DNA of 64,000 bases. Source: Halobacteriovorax sp. GB3. GTDB taxonomy: Bacteria; Bdellovibrionota; Bacteriovoracia; Bacteriovoracales; Bacteriovoracaceae. Each line of letters opens with the position of its first letter. Position 1 is the first letter of the stretch. This document shows positions 16,025-24,972 of the stretch, piece after piece. The stretch lies in assembly GCF_028649655.1 (NCBI RefSeq), contig NZ_JAQSLN010000003.1:1411964-1475963 (forward strand), read 5' to 3'. A program made the translations under genes and the position numbers. A model generated the notes under the pieces. That model saw only the letters and a program-made list of their open reading frames with translations. It made no database searches and was not told the DNA's origin.

Positions 16025-16897
16025 TTACTTAAGGTATTGATTTAGTCGTACGTTAGGAATTCTAGACACGCTCTCTCCATAACATCCGTTCATCGGATTA
16101 AATTGGTCACACACGTTCACGCGGCGACACTGAGCGATTGGATCCCAAACATAGTCTTTAGCTCCTCTTACCAGAATTCCCTCTACAAGACCTGTTTGAG
16201 TATTTAAAACGGCCGAACCAGAGTTTCCACCGAAAGTATCAGCATTTGTTCTAAAAAACTCAGGGTGAGAGTTATCAACAACGTAAGCATTAGTTGTAAC
16301 TTTCGTTAAAAGACCGCTTGGGCTACCAATAATTGTTAGTGGCTCAAACTTGCTTGGCTTTCCTGTCTTTCTAAACTTTAACGGAGTTCTTCCTGTTACT
16401 TTTCTATCCAATTTTACAACTGCATAGTCTTTCTTAGTAAGTGGCTCAAGAACAGATGTGAGAACTTCTTTACAATTGTATACACTTGAAGATGGAACAG
16501 TATTATCTGCGGCCTCTTCATTATCGTAGTCAAATACCCAAGAGTATGTTGAACAGTCTAGTCCCTGAACACAGTGACCTGCTGTGACAAGAACATCATC
16601 ACCAACAAGGAAACCTGAACAGCGACCGATCGAGTTTTGCTTAGCAAATCTCTCATCAGGACAAACGCCCATAACTCTTTCAAGAGAGGCATAGATGAGC
16701 CTAGTTTGCTCACCAACATTTAGCATATATCTTTTATCAATTTGAGTTGCACTTGCTTTAGCGAAATCTACAACTCTTTGATCTAGGATTTCAGAAAGGT
16801 CATAACGATCATCTTCGCCATAAATAACTTTTCCTGTTCCGTAAGAACTTAAGGCCGTCGTTAATGCCACTGCTCCTAAAATAACTTTTTTCAACAT
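16025..16897 (-). CDS. Secreted trypsin-like serine protease
   Basis: 290 residues from the ATG at 16897, directly after a strong GAGGGAGGAAG site; the open frame begins 10 codons earlier without one. A signal peptide (MLKKVILGAVALTTALSS) leads to a pro-segment and a chymotrypsin-fold domain. The triad is visible: VTAGHC (His108), KKDYAVVKL (Asp157) and GGNSGSAV (Ser226). Several cysteines could pair. Similarity in layout is closest to the glutamyl-endopeptidase/V8-like S1B group rather than DegP (no PDZ domain). Probably exported to digest external protein, which would suit a predatory or scavenging life style. It has its own terminator. Confidence 0.85.
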   Translation of the reverse strand: MLKKVILGAVALTTALSSYGTGKVIYGEDDRYDLSEILDQRVVDFAKASATQIDKRYMLNVGEQTRLIYASLERVMGVCPDERFAKQNSIGRCSGFLVGDDVLVTAGHCVQGLDCSTYSWVFDYDNEEAADNTVPSSSVYNCKEVLTSVLEPLTKKDYAVVKLDRKVTGRTPLKFRKTGKPSKFEPLTIIGSPSGLLTKVTTNAYVVDNSHPEFFRTNADTFGGNSGSAVLNTQTGLVEGILVRGAKDYVWDPIAQCRRVNVCDQFNPMNGCYGESVSRIPNVRLNQYLK

Positions 16898-16980
16898 TCT
16901 TCCTCCCTCTACTTGTTCACAATTCACAGTTTTTGCGAACAGGAGTAATATGTAAGATCTTCATTCAACCGTCAGGAGAG

Positions 16981-16997
16981 AATGTAAAAGTTACATT
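16981..16997. repeat. Inverted repeat in the protease upstream region
   Basis: AATGTAA (16981-16987) and TTACATT (16991-16997) are perfect 7-base arms around AAG. Further TGTAAG words lie nearby (16950-16955, 17001-17006, 17012-17017). The cluster is between the protease start and the kinase stop, where a regulator could bind. Not followed by a T-run, so it is unlikely to be a terminator. Confidence 0.4.
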
Positions 16998-17025
16998 GGT
17001 TTGTAAGTAGATGTAAGAAAGAGAT

Positions 17026-19629
17026 TTATCTTACTAATGGAAGGGTTAAAACGACGGAAAGACCTCCGTCTCTTTTAGATTTTATTTTCATATCACCTGA
17101 ATGGGCATGAATAATATCATGAACCATTGTTAGACCAAGTCCGACATTCCCCTTGCCTGTAGGACGCTTTGTAAAGAATGGTAAATCCATCATAGGAAGC
17201 TCCCCTTCCTTAACCCCTACCCCGTTATCAGAAATCTCAATTCGAGCTAAAGAACGGACTTGATCGATGGAGACATGAATTGTTGCTTTGAAGATAGGAT
17301 CTTCTTTTGCTTTTTCTAGAATTCCATAAAAGGAGTTTGAAAAGATCTCTTCAAAGGCCTTGGTTAAATCTCTCTTTGAGCAAGGTATAAATGAAGACAA
17401 TGCACAATGAATTGTGAAATTCACATTGATAGTAAGCCTTTCTCTTTCTTTGGCCTCTTCAAAACTTGATTTAATGAGCTTTTCAATATTCTCTTGTTCG
17501 ACGATGAGATTTGAACATTCTGTTTTTGAGAGGATTGTCGATAGGACATCTGCCGTTCGCCGACTCCCATTTCGAACAACACTTGAAAGAGCTTCCAATT
17601 CATCCATAAGGTCAAAAATTTCACTTTTTCCTACGCCTTCAGCCTTCATCTTTTTTAACTCTTCTAATTTCATAAGAAGCGCTTGTGTAGAAGTATCGAG
17701 TATATTGATTGGATTATTTAATTCATGGGCCATTCCTGATGCAAGAACTCTTAGACCAGACAACTTTTCTCTGGCCATGACATTACGATCATTCATATAT
17801 CTTTTGGCCTTTTCCATCGCTGTTTTCTGTCTTTCAGAAAGGATTGTTTGAACTTCTCTTTCGGCCGAAATTGAACCGACTAATTGACTTAAATAGGATT
17901 CACAATAACTAACAAGGTCGCAAAAGTCCTCCACTCCAACTTTATCCTCAATTGCAAATTTTCTTTTAATCTCTTCTGTTTTAATGCCCGCTTGCTCTTT
18001 ATCTAAGAATCTTTTTAAAGATTTTGAATACTGTTCTAAAAAACGAACTGTTGAAAGAGATTCAGAGATGATCTCTTGTTCAACGAAATTAGATTCCTCT
18101 AATCTTCTTCCAAGCTTAGAAAAATAAAAAAAGCAAGGTAGATTGATTGCCATTGTCCAAAAGAAGTTGTGACCAATTTTATCGAACTCTTCAACCCCAA
18201 ATAAAGCATAAGGTTTTAACAATTCAATTCCAAATGGACCATGATGAATGAAAGGTGAAGAAGGAGAAAATGACTCGATAATCCCAGGAAGAAAAAGAGT
18301 ATAGAACCATAGTATCGCACCAGAATAAATTGAAATTTTCATCCCTAAACGATGGGCTCCCTTCCAAAAAAGTCCGCCCAAAAAGGATGGTGCAAGTTGA
18401 AAGATACAACAGAATGAGACCATACCAGTAGCAATAATTGGAAAATTTTTAGCGACAAATTCAAAATAAAGAAAGGCCAAAATCATGAGGACGACGGCCG
18501 TAACTTGCTTTATAAAGTAAAGCTTTTTAAAAATATCTTCCATTCTCTTTCTTTGAGCAAAAGGAATAATGAGATTATTTGTAATCATGGATGTAAGTGA
18601 AGTTACCTCTAAAACAACCATTCCTGAAGCTGCAGAGTAGCCTCCTAAGAAAATAATAATTGAAAGCCAATGAAGTCCCAAAGACTCAGGTATCCCTAAT
18701 GAAAAATTACTCGCTTGGACATTTTGCAAAAAGCTCGCACCATAAAGACTAATCGGAATAATAAAAACAGTCATAATAATCAAATATAAAGGGACATACT
18801 GAGTAGCTTTAACGATGTCAGATTTCTTTTTTAACTCGAGAATACTGACGTGAAATTGCCTTGGAAGAAAGAGAAAAGCAAAGGCAGAAACAAAGATAGT
18901 ATAGATCCATTTATTTGTTTTACTAAAAAAGACCTCTGAACCAAAAACAGGGTCATCATGAAAAAGACGATCCATGACGACTGATTTTTCTTGATCAAAA
19001 AGGAGAAAATAAAGAACAACGACACCAACTAAACACATTCCAATAAGCTTAACTAGACTTTCCACTGCAATAATTGTTGAAAGTCCATATTGATCGGACT
19101 TATCTGCTAATTTCTTATTTCCAAAAAACAGGGTAAAGAAAATGAAAGAACACAATACAAATAAATCAATTCCAAAAAGAAGAGGCCCTTCAGTATTTGA
19201 GAAAAAACGTATTGAAGAGTTCACTGCTTTCATTTGAACACTTATATAAGGCAGCATACCGATAAAAAGAAAGCATGTAACAAAGACAACTGTCTTTTCG
19301 CTTCTTCTATAAATGACGTTAATTAAATCCGTTATATTCGTGATCTCATAACTTCTCTTTAACTCTACAATTCTATAGAGAATCGTCTTCCAGAGAAAGG
19401 AAGATAAAATCGGGCCGACATACACTGCAAAATAAAAAAGTCCATTATTTTGCACTCCTTCGAGTGAACCATAGTATGTCCAAGTCGTACAATATGCTCC
19501 ATAGCCCAAGACATAAATGGCACTACTTAATCCCTTCACTCCTTTCTCAATATAGCGTGGAAGAGTTTTTCCAACCGCCCAAAGAATAAGAGTGTAAAGG
19601 GCAAGAGAGATGATCAGCGCAAAAATCAT
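17026..19629 (-). CDS. Sodium/solute symporter-histidine kinase fusion (CbrA-like)
   Basis: 867 residues. Residues 1 to about 500 are an SSS (SLC5)-type transporter with about 13 membrane helices, beginning MIFALIISLALYTLILWAVG and including the GYGAYCTTWTYYGS helix. A cytoplasmic linker leads to a DHp domain with LASGMAHELNNPIN (phospho-acceptor His635). An ATP-binding domain follows with N-box FSNSFYG, ISDNGVGV (G1), FFTKRPTGKGNVGLGL (F and G2). This architecture is that of CbrA-type sensors, in which transport or substrate binding is coupled to phosphorylation. Substrate unknown. The ATG overlaps the stop of a 54-residue membrane protein (ATGA). Two receiver-only regulators lie upstream and are the likely partners. 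Confidence 0.85.
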   Translation of the reverse strand: MIFALIISLALYTLILWAVGKTLPRYIEKGVKGLSSAIYVLGYGAYCTTWTYYGSLEGVQNNGLFYFAVYVGPILSSFLWKTILYRIVELKRSYEITNITDLINVIYRRSEKTVVFVTCFLFIGMLPYISVQMKAVNSSIRFFSNTEGPLLFGIDLFVLCSFIFFTLFFGNKKLADKSDQYGLSTIIAVESLVKLIGMCLVGVVVLYFLLFDQEKSVVMDRLFHDDPVFGSEVFFSKTNKWIYTIFVSAFAFLFLPRQFHVSILELKKKSDIVKATQYVPLYLIIMTVFIIPISLYGASFLQNVQASNFSLGIPESLGLHWLSIIIFLGGYSAASGMVVLEVTSLTSMITNNLIIPFAQRKRMEDIFKKLYFIKQVTAVVLMILAFLYFEFVAKNFPIIATGMVSFCCIFQLAPSFLGGLFWKGAHRLGMKISIYSGAILWFYTLFLPGIIESFSPSSPFIHHGPFGIELLKPYALFGVEEFDKIGHNFFWTMAINLPCFFYFSKLGRRLEESNFVEQEIISESLSTVRFLEQYSKSLKRFLDKEQAGIKTEEIKRKFAIEDKVGVEDFCDLVSYCESYLSQLVGSISAEREVQTILSERQKTAMEKAKRYMNDRNVMAREKLSGLRVLASGMAHELNNPINILDTSTQALLMKLEELKKMKAEGVGKSEIFDLMDELEALSSVVRNGSRRTADVLSTILSKTECSNLIVEQENIEKLIKSSFEEAKERERLTINVNFTIHCALSSFIPCSKRDLTKAFEEIFSNSFYGILEKAKEDPIFKATIHVSIDQVRSLARIEISDNGVGVKEGELPMMDLPFFTKRPTGKGNVGLGLTMVHDIIHAHSGDMKIKSKRDGGLSVVLTLPLVR

Positions 19630-19790
19630 CGATCACCTCGGTCTAAAAAATTACTAATGACAATGAAAAAGAAGGAAAATGAAAAATAGGTATAAAGAAC
19701 ATTGATGTTACTAAAAAGCCCTTTCGCAAAGAAGGGAAAAAACGAAGCGATAAGTCCAATGATGATTAGTGCATCACGAATGATTCTCAT
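19626..19790 (-). CDS. 54-residue two-helix membrane protein coupled to the symporter-kinase
   Basis: ATG at 19788-19790 and TGA at 19626-19628, which shares ATGA with the kinase start. It starts inside the 3' end of the upstream response-regulator gene, overlapping by 17 bases. The protein begins MRIIRDALIIIGLIASFFPFF, has a short loop, then a second helix rich in Phe (FSFSFFFIVIS) and ends FLDRGDR. Small membrane proteins commonly precede SSS transporters (for example DUF485 with ActP), and a coupled small gene, cbrX, precedes cbrA in Pseudomonas as I recall. I infer an accessory subunit or a translation-coupling leader. Confidence 0.62.
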   Translation of the reverse strand: MRIIRDALIIIGLIASFFPFFAKGLFSNINVLYTYFSFSFFFIVISNFLDRGDR

Positions 19791-20172
19791 GCCGAAACTC
19801 TTCTTCTAAACGAACTTTAAGAGCATTAAAATCAATGGGCTTAGTTAAGTAGTCACTCGCTCCCTTTTCTAGTGCTTTTGAAATATAAGATTCATCTGTA
19901 TAAGCTGATTGCATAATGATTTTAAACTGAGGATAATTTTCATTCATATACTGAAGAAGTGAAAAGCCATCCATCTCAGGCATATTTATATCAGAGAGAA
20001 TGATGAGGGTGACAAATTTATCATAATTTGATGATAGATAATTAATAAATTCTTTTGCGGATAAAAATGTTTCAATCCTAATACCGAGTTTCGTTGCTGT
20101 CGTACCGAGCATTACTTGGTAGATGGTTAAAATATCTTCTTCATCATCGATGATTGCAACTACATTTTCCAT
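19774..20172 (-). CDS. Receiver-only response regulator
   Basis: 132 residues from the ATG at 20172, preceded by GAGG at 7 bases; a GTG two codons earlier is less likely. A complete CheY-type receiver: acidic pair Asp9-Asp10 in IIDDEED, phospho-acceptor Asp61 in LSDINMP, Ser89 and Lys111 in LTKPID. There is no output domain, so it must act by protein contact or phosphotransfer. It lies between its paralogue and the small membrane protein/kinase genes, suggesting a single signalling operon. Confidence 0.88.
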   Translation of the reverse strand: MENVVAIIDDEEDILTIYQVMLGTTATKLGIRIETFLSAKEFINYLSSNYDKFVTLIILSDINMPEMDGFSLLQYMNENYPQFKIIMQSAYTDESYISKALEKGASDYLTKPIDFNALKVRLEEEFRHENHS

Positions 20173-20186
20173 AATCACGCCTCACT

Positions 20187-20585
20187 CTAGTGAAAACATT
20201 CTTTTTCTATTTTATTTTCTATTCTTGATATGAGAGCTCGAAAATCAATTGGCTTAATAAAGTAATCACTGGCTCCAGATTGAAAGGCCTTACGTACATA
20301 ATTAGGCTCGTTCATTCCCGTTTGCATGATGACTTTTATATTTGGGTGATTACTATGACAGTAATCTAAGAGAGATAACCCATCCATTCCTGGCATATTG
20401 ATATCGGCCAACAAGACAGCATCAGAAACTTCTTCTCTTAGAGATTCAACAAACTTAATGAAGTCCATAGAGCGTAAAAACGTCTTAACTTCATAGCCAT
20501 ACTTCAATGATAGCCCCTGAAGCATTACTGAATAGACTTCCAATATTTCAGCATCGTCATCGACGATCCCTATAAACTTAACCAT
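20187..20585 (-). CDS. Receiver-only response regulator, paralogue of the next gene
   Basis: 132 residues, same length as its downstream neighbour 14 bases away. Receiver residues are intact: IVDDD (acidic pair), Asp61 in LADINMPGMDG, Thr89 and Lys111 in FIKPID. The two share the NMPxMDG block and the GASDY(L/F)(T/I)KPIDF(N/R)AL block, so they arose by tandem duplication. Ribosome binding site AAGGAC lies about 11 bases upstream. Two receivers for one kinase suggests branching or a phosphate sink, as in some chemotaxis systems; this is inference. Confidence 0.87.
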   Translation of the reverse strand: MVKFIGIVDDDAEILEVYSVMLQGLSLKYGYEVKTFLRSMDFIKFVESLREEVSDAVLLADINMPGMDGLSLLDYCHSNHPNIKVIMQTGMNEPNYVRKAFQSGASDYFIKPIDFRALISRIENKIEKECFH

Positions 20586-20654
20586 AAAAACACGCTGTCC
20601 TTATCTAATGCTTTTTATTTAGTTTAGCACATCACCGAAAGACAACGACTTAAG

Positions 20655-20686
20655 AAAAACAAAAAAGGCCTCCCGAAAGGGAGGCC
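20655..20686 (-). terminator. Terminator after rpsA
   Basis: GGCCTCCC (20667-20674), GAAA loop, GGGAGGCC (20679-20686). On the minus strand the stem is followed by TTTTTTGTTTTT. It closes the long rpsA-containing block 28 bases beyond the rpsA stop. Confidence 0.92.
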
Positions 20687-20713
20687 CATATTTAAGAAAA
20701 TTTAAGGTATTTC

Positions 20714-22438
20714 TTATTCTACAGAGAAACCTTTAAGCTTGTCAGCAAGAGTTGCTGTTTTAACTGGCTCATGTGAGTATGAACCGTTAGCAGCAGCTGT
20801 AGCAGCAGACTTGATAGAAAGAGCGATTTTCTTGGCATCTTTATCAATAGAGATAACCATAGCTTTAACCGCGTCTCCTCTCTTAACAACGTCTTCTGGC
20901 TTTTCAACTCTTTCTTCAGAAAGCTCAGAAATGTGGATTAGACCTTCGATTCCTGTTTCTAGTTCTACGAAAGCACCAAAGTCAGTTACACGAACAACTT
21001 CTGCTTCAACAACTGTTCCAACTGGAAGTCTAGTTTCGATCTTTTTCCATGGATCTTCTTGAAGTTGCTTAATTCCAAGACAGAATTTAGCGTTATCTTT
21101 ATCAACAGAAAGAACCATTGCTTCAACGTCCTGACCTTCTTTGAACTCTTCGTTAAGATTAACGTTTTTCTTTGTCCAAGAAATATCAGAAACGTGAATT
21201 AGAGCGTCTACTTCTTCACCTAGGTCAACGAACATTCCAAATTCTACGATAGATTTGATCTTACCAGTAGCTTTAGAACCTACGCTATACTTAGATTCGA
21301 TAGCATTCCAAGGGTTGTCTTGTAGTTGCTTAAGACCAAGAGAGATTCTCTTGTTCTCAACATCAACGTCAAGAACTTGTGCTTCAATAGACTCACCAAC
21401 GTTGAAGTGCTTAGCTGGGTTTTTAATTTTCCCTGTCCAAGACATTTCAGAAACGTGGATAAGACCTTCGATACCATCGTCAAGCTCAATGAATACACCG
21501 TAATCTTTAACAGAAACGATTTCACCTTTAACTTTAGTACCAGCAGTGTATTTTTCCTTAGCTTTTTCCCAAGGGTTCGGTTGAACCTGCTTAAGACCAA
21601 GAGAAACTCTTTCTTTTTCTTGATCAAACTTAAGGATTTTAACTTCAATTTCATCACCGATAGCAAGTAGGCTTGAAGGATGCTTAACACGTCCCCAAGA
21701 CATATCAGTAATGTGAAGAAGACCATCAATACCACCAAGGTCGATGAATGCACCGTAGTCAGTGATGTTTTTAACGATCCCTTTAACAACCATACCTTCT
21801 TGAATTTGAGAAAGGATTTCACCTCTAAGTTTTCCTCTCTCCTCTTGAAGGATAGCTCTTCTAGAAAGAACGATGTTCCCTCTTTTCTTGTTGAACTTGA
21901 TAACCTTGAATTCCATCTTTTTACCGATGTACTTGTCTAGGTATCTTGTTGGTCTTAGGTCAATTTGTGAACCAGGAAGGAAAGCCTTAACACCGATATC
22001 TACCGATAGACCACCTTTAACCTTAGCAACAACTGTACCTTCAACTGGAGTTCCTTTTTCACAAGCTTCAGAAATTTTATCCCAAGCTTTAAGGATCTCA
22101 GCTTTGTCCTTAGAAAGAACAAGGTTTCCAAGACGTGATTCAAGTTTCTCTAGGTAAACTTCGATTTCATCGCCTTCAGAGATTTTAAGAGTCCCGTCAT
22201 AGTTAAGGAATTCCTTAACGTGAACTAGACCTTCTTGCTTGTATCCGATGTCAACCATTACATAGTCTTGACCGATACGAACAACTTTACCTTTGAAAAC
22301 TTCACCTTCAGTAAAATTCTCTTCTTTTTGCTCAGCTAGAAGTTTTCCGAATTCCGTCGCTTCTTTTGTTTCAACGTCTTCACCGAAAACTACTTCGTAG
22401 TCTTGCATCCATTTTGGAGTTTCAAATGTATTTGCCAT
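20714..22438 (-). CDS. rpsA: 30S ribosomal protein S1
   Basis: 574 residues, preceded by AGAGGTGCTAT. S1 helps mRNA docking on the 30S subunit. Six tandem S1/OB-fold repeats are visible. The first two are divergent (starting GEVFKGKVVRIGQDYVMVDIGYK and GTPVEGTVVAKVKGGLSVDIG, each split here). Repeats 3-6 are canonical, each with a (V/I)xxIxxxGxFVxL-type core and a GLIHISE/VSEMSW turn. The spacing of about 87 residues between repeats matches proteobacterial S1. A GC-rich leader of about 150 bases precedes it. Confidence 0.97.
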   Translation of the reverse strand: MANTFETPKWMQDYEVVFGEDVETKEATEFGKLLAEQKEENFTEGEVFKGKVVRIGQDYVMVDIGYKQEGLVHVKEFLNYDGTLKISEGDEIEVYLEKLESRLGNLVLSKDKAEILKAWDKISEACEKGTPVEGTVVAKVKGGLSVDIGVKAFLPGSQIDLRPTRYLDKYIGKKMEFKVIKFNKKRGNIVLSRRAILQEERGKLRGEILSQIQEGMVVKGIVKNITDYGAFIDLGGIDGLLHITDMSWGRVKHPSSLLAIGDEIEVKILKFDQEKERVSLGLKQVQPNPWEKAKEKYTAGTKVKGEIVSVKDYGVFIELDDGIEGLIHVSEMSWTGKIKNPAKHFNVGESIEAQVLDVDVENKRISLGLKQLQDNPWNAIESKYSVGSKATGKIKSIVEFGMFVDLGEEVDALIHVSDISWTKKNVNLNEEFKEGQDVEAMVLSVDKDNAKFCLGIKQLQEDPWKKIETRLPVGTVVEAEVVRVTDFGAFVELETGIEGLIHISELSEERVEKPEDVVKRGDAVKAMVISIDKDAKKIALSIKSAATAAANGSYSHEPVKTATLADKLKGFSVE

Positions 22439-22600
22439 ATAGCACCTCTTTCATGAAAACCAGGGCTCCACCCCTAGAATCCACTCTTTTTATTTTCCCG
22501 GTAAAACCGAGTCCACTTATCCCCTACTGAGGCATCGCAGAATTTTTTAAAAACTTGACGCGCAGAATACCTAAAAATTCCGCGCACGTACAGGAAAAAT
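22439..22600 (-). promoter_or_regulatory. rpsA promoter and leader region
   Basis: The 171-base gap upstream of rpsA. Read on the minus strand, a candidate minus-10 TATTCT (22565-22570) is followed by the GC-rich discriminator GCGCG, as in stringently controlled ribosomal promoters; the minus-35 (TGTACG) is poor. The would-be leader contains small dyads: CGGT/ACCG around 22499-22510 and GGG/CCC around 22463-22475. S1 autoregulates its own translation in enterobacteria, so a structured leader is plausible. Evidence is limited to these patterns. Confidence 0.35.
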
Positions 22601-22609
22601 TTGGAGAAA

Positions 22610-23767
22610 TTATCGTTTTACAGGGTAGAGTCGAAGACGTTTATTCAAGGACTTCTCATACAGACTAAGTATTTGATTTTTGTAGGTCTTACCGCCAAAC
22701 ATTCTCTCAATTTGCTCGCGAACAAAAGTCAAGTTCTGGCAATATTGGTTACTTTTAGAAAGAACTTCAACGCAACAATTTTTAAGATCTCTCGCATCGC
22801 CGGACTTATAAGTTTTTCCGACTCTTCCAAGCTGGCGAATCATTTCCATACTAGAAGGGTTTCGAGGAGTGACCACAGGAACTTTATTTACAAGTGCAGT
22901 CATCGTGTAATCTTCAAGAGCTTCACTTGGGTTGACGGCAATCCACAAGTGTAGATTCTTTTGATACTCTTCTACACTCTCTGCTCTTTGAAATTCGACA
23001 TGATCCTCTAAATTATTCTCAGTTATAAACTTATCGACTTCCGAGAAAATCACAAACTCCATCCACTTTTTATCTGAAAGAAGGTGAAGCTTAAAATTTC
23101 GCTCAGAAAAAGGTCCATGAACAAGGGAGTTTAAGCAACGAAGAACGGGCATGATATTGCTCGCATCTTCTTCATGTCCACCAACAAATAACCCGATATC
23201 CCAACACTCTTTCGATTTTTCAAGCTCAACCTTTCGATCTACTTTAAGACCCAGGCCTATAAACTCCATTTTCATAGGAGGGATGTTTAAATGACCACGA
23301 ACACTTTCAAGCATCTCTTTCATTGGTAAGAAAACGAGATCAATGCGAGAAACTAAGGGACGAAAATAGAAATTTAAATAGAAGCTTTTTAAATCTCGAT
23401 TAAGAGTTAATATGAGGGATTTATATTTTTCTTTTCTTAGAAAGTAACTAAGAGGCCAAAGATAGTTCAAGTTGTAACAATGAACAATATTAACATCAAA
23501 CTTCTTAATAATTGATCTCAACTCTCCTAATCGATACCAATGACGAAATTTAATACGGTTCTTTCCCTGATGAAAAAAGCAATGAATATTCTCTCTCTTA
23601 GCATGTTCGTGTAAAGAAGAATCGCGCAAACAGTAGAGAAAGACATTGTGACCAACATCACGAGCAATTTTAATATCTTTTAAGGCCATACGTTCTCTTG
23701 TTCCCCAATACTTACTTGGGCAAACATAGAGAATATTTTGTTGGTCTTTATAGATATCGATTTGCAT
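22610..23767 (-). CDS. Glycosyltransferase, GT4/GT-B type
   Basis: 385 residues. The N-terminal domain begins with beta strand ILYVCPSKYWGTRERMAL and contains VNIVHCYNLNYLWPLS, as in GT4 enzymes. The C-terminal domain has DIGLFVGGHEEDASNIMPVL, then the donor-binding region EYQKNLHLWIAVNPSEALEDYTMTALVNKVPVVTPRNPSS, matching the ExxxxxxxE-type GT4 loop in position. No signal or membrane segment. The ATG overlaps the stop of the DUF3108 lipoprotein gene by one base, and the run lpxB-lpxK-lipoprotein-GT suggests addition of an LPS core or envelope sugar. Donor and acceptor unknown. Confidence 0.72.
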   Translation of the reverse strand: MQIDIYKDQQNILYVCPSKYWGTRERMALKDIKIARDVGHNVFLYCLRDSSLHEHAKRENIHCFFHQGKNRIKFRHWYRLGELRSIIKKFDVNIVHCYNLNYLWPLSYFLRKEKYKSLILTLNRDLKSFYLNFYFRPLVSRIDLVFLPMKEMLESVRGHLNIPPMKMEFIGLGLKVDRKVELEKSKECWDIGLFVGGHEEDASNIMPVLRCLNSLVHGPFSERNFKLHLLSDKKWMEFVIFSEVDKFITENNLEDHVEFQRAESVEEYQKNLHLWIAVNPSEALEDYTMTALVNKVPVVTPRNPSSMEMIRQLGRVGKTYKSGDARDLKNCCVEVLSKSNQYCQNLTFVREQIERMFGGKTYKNQILSLYEKSLNKRLRLYPVKR

Positions 23768-24930
23768 TACTCGATCTTATCCCCTGTTTTATAATTAATA
23801 AGCTCACCTTCGATGGCACCTATTTTAACTTTCGCTTCGAACTTTAATAACTTTCTTGTCTCATCAGCTGAGTACCAAAAGATAATATCGCCCTTTTTCT
23901 TTAGAACTCCAGGAAATCTCGTCTCAGCTTTAATTTTTAAAGCATCATATTTTTTTCCATTGACGACAATCGACTCTCTTTTGTCGACTTTCATCTTGAG
24001 CATCCAAAGCTTGGCCCTTGTAACGACAGGAAAGCGATACTCATCTCCTATCTTCAGAGGTAGGCCTCGAGCGAAGTAGAGAGCTGAAAACGAGTCTTGA
24101 AAATATCTTGGGATATATTCATTCTTTTCTCTCTTTTTAATTTTTCCATCTTTTACTCTTTTATACCAGAAATAAGTTTTAAGCTTATCCTGATCAAAGA
24201 CTTGGAGATCATCAACATTTTGACCGCTCTCTCTTTGAAAGAGCGTGTACTTAAGAGGAATAAGGTTGTCCGTTGCCATAAACGTCTCGACAGTATCTTC
24301 CAATTTGTAGACATATTCATAAAAGCTTGCGGACTTAAGGATTCCCTTCACATGATAGGCTTCTTTATCTCCAAGCATCACTCGCCCGCGAGATTGGAGC
24401 TTAATATGGCCCGCCGTAATTCCTAAGTAACGAACAGCAATTGTGAACTCTTCTCCTTCATAAAAAAGAGGAGATCTCTTTTTCCATGTTTTCTTTGATT
24501 CCCTATCATAATCTTTATAGATCTCAGGATAGTCATCAGGGTAAATGAAATTTGGATTTGTCTTAACAACTGATAAGTCTTTTTGAACGTTCTCTTGTTT
24601 TATTGCTGGAAGAGTTTCGCTCACCTTTTTCTGTTCAGGCACAGGTTTAGATTTAACCTTTTTATTGATCTTTTTTTTAGGAGTATTTTTTAGAGCTGTT
24701 TCTTTTTTCTCTTCAACTTTTGATTGAGCTACAGTTTTTTTCTTCGCTATTTTTGTAACTTTGAATTTATTAAAATTCTTTTCATCGAGTTTAAAAACCT
24801 CAACGAGATCATTAGCTTGTTTCTCATTTTCATCAAATAGACGATCATCTTTTGTCGCACAAGAAGACAATAGGAAGACTGAAAATGCAATAGATAGAAA
24901 AGGGAGTTTTTTTCTCAACAATTGTCCCAT
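23767..24930 (-). CDS. DUF3108-family lipoprotein
   Basis: 387 residues from the ATG at 24930 (AAGGG upstream); the open frame starts two codons earlier at TTG. A lipoprotein signal ends in LLSSC near residue 24. A Lys-rich, low-complexity linker (about 50-120) leads to a beta-rich domain of about 230 residues with GEEFTIAVRYLGITAGH, VETFMATDNLIPLKYTL, YFQDSFSALYFARGLPL and ADETRKLLKFEAKVKIG. This layout is that of DUF3108 proteins, often found with LPS or lipoprotein genes and of unknown function. The long linker could reach across the periplasm. Preceded by lpxK, followed without a gap by the glycosyltransferase. Confidence 0.75.
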   Translation of the reverse strand: MGQLLRKKLPFLSIAFSVFLLSSCATKDDRLFDENEKQANDLVEVFKLDEKNFNKFKVTKIAKKKTVAQSKVEEKKETALKNTPKKKINKKVKSKPVPEQKKVSETLPAIKQENVQKDLSVVKTNPNFIYPDDYPEIYKDYDRESKKTWKKRSPLFYEGEEFTIAVRYLGITAGHIKLQSRGRVMLGDKEAYHVKGILKSASFYEYVYKLEDTVETFMATDNLIPLKYTLFQRESGQNVDDLQVFDQDKLKTYFWYKRVKDGKIKKREKNEYIPRYFQDSFSALYFARGLPLKIGDEYRFPVVTRAKLWMLKMKVDKRESIVVNGKKYDALKIKAETRFPGVLKKKGDIIFWYSADETRKLLKFEAKVKIGAIEGELINYKTGDKIE

Positions 24931-24972
24931 TATCAAACCCTTAGGAAAGTGTTTTGAAAAAAATTGTACCCT

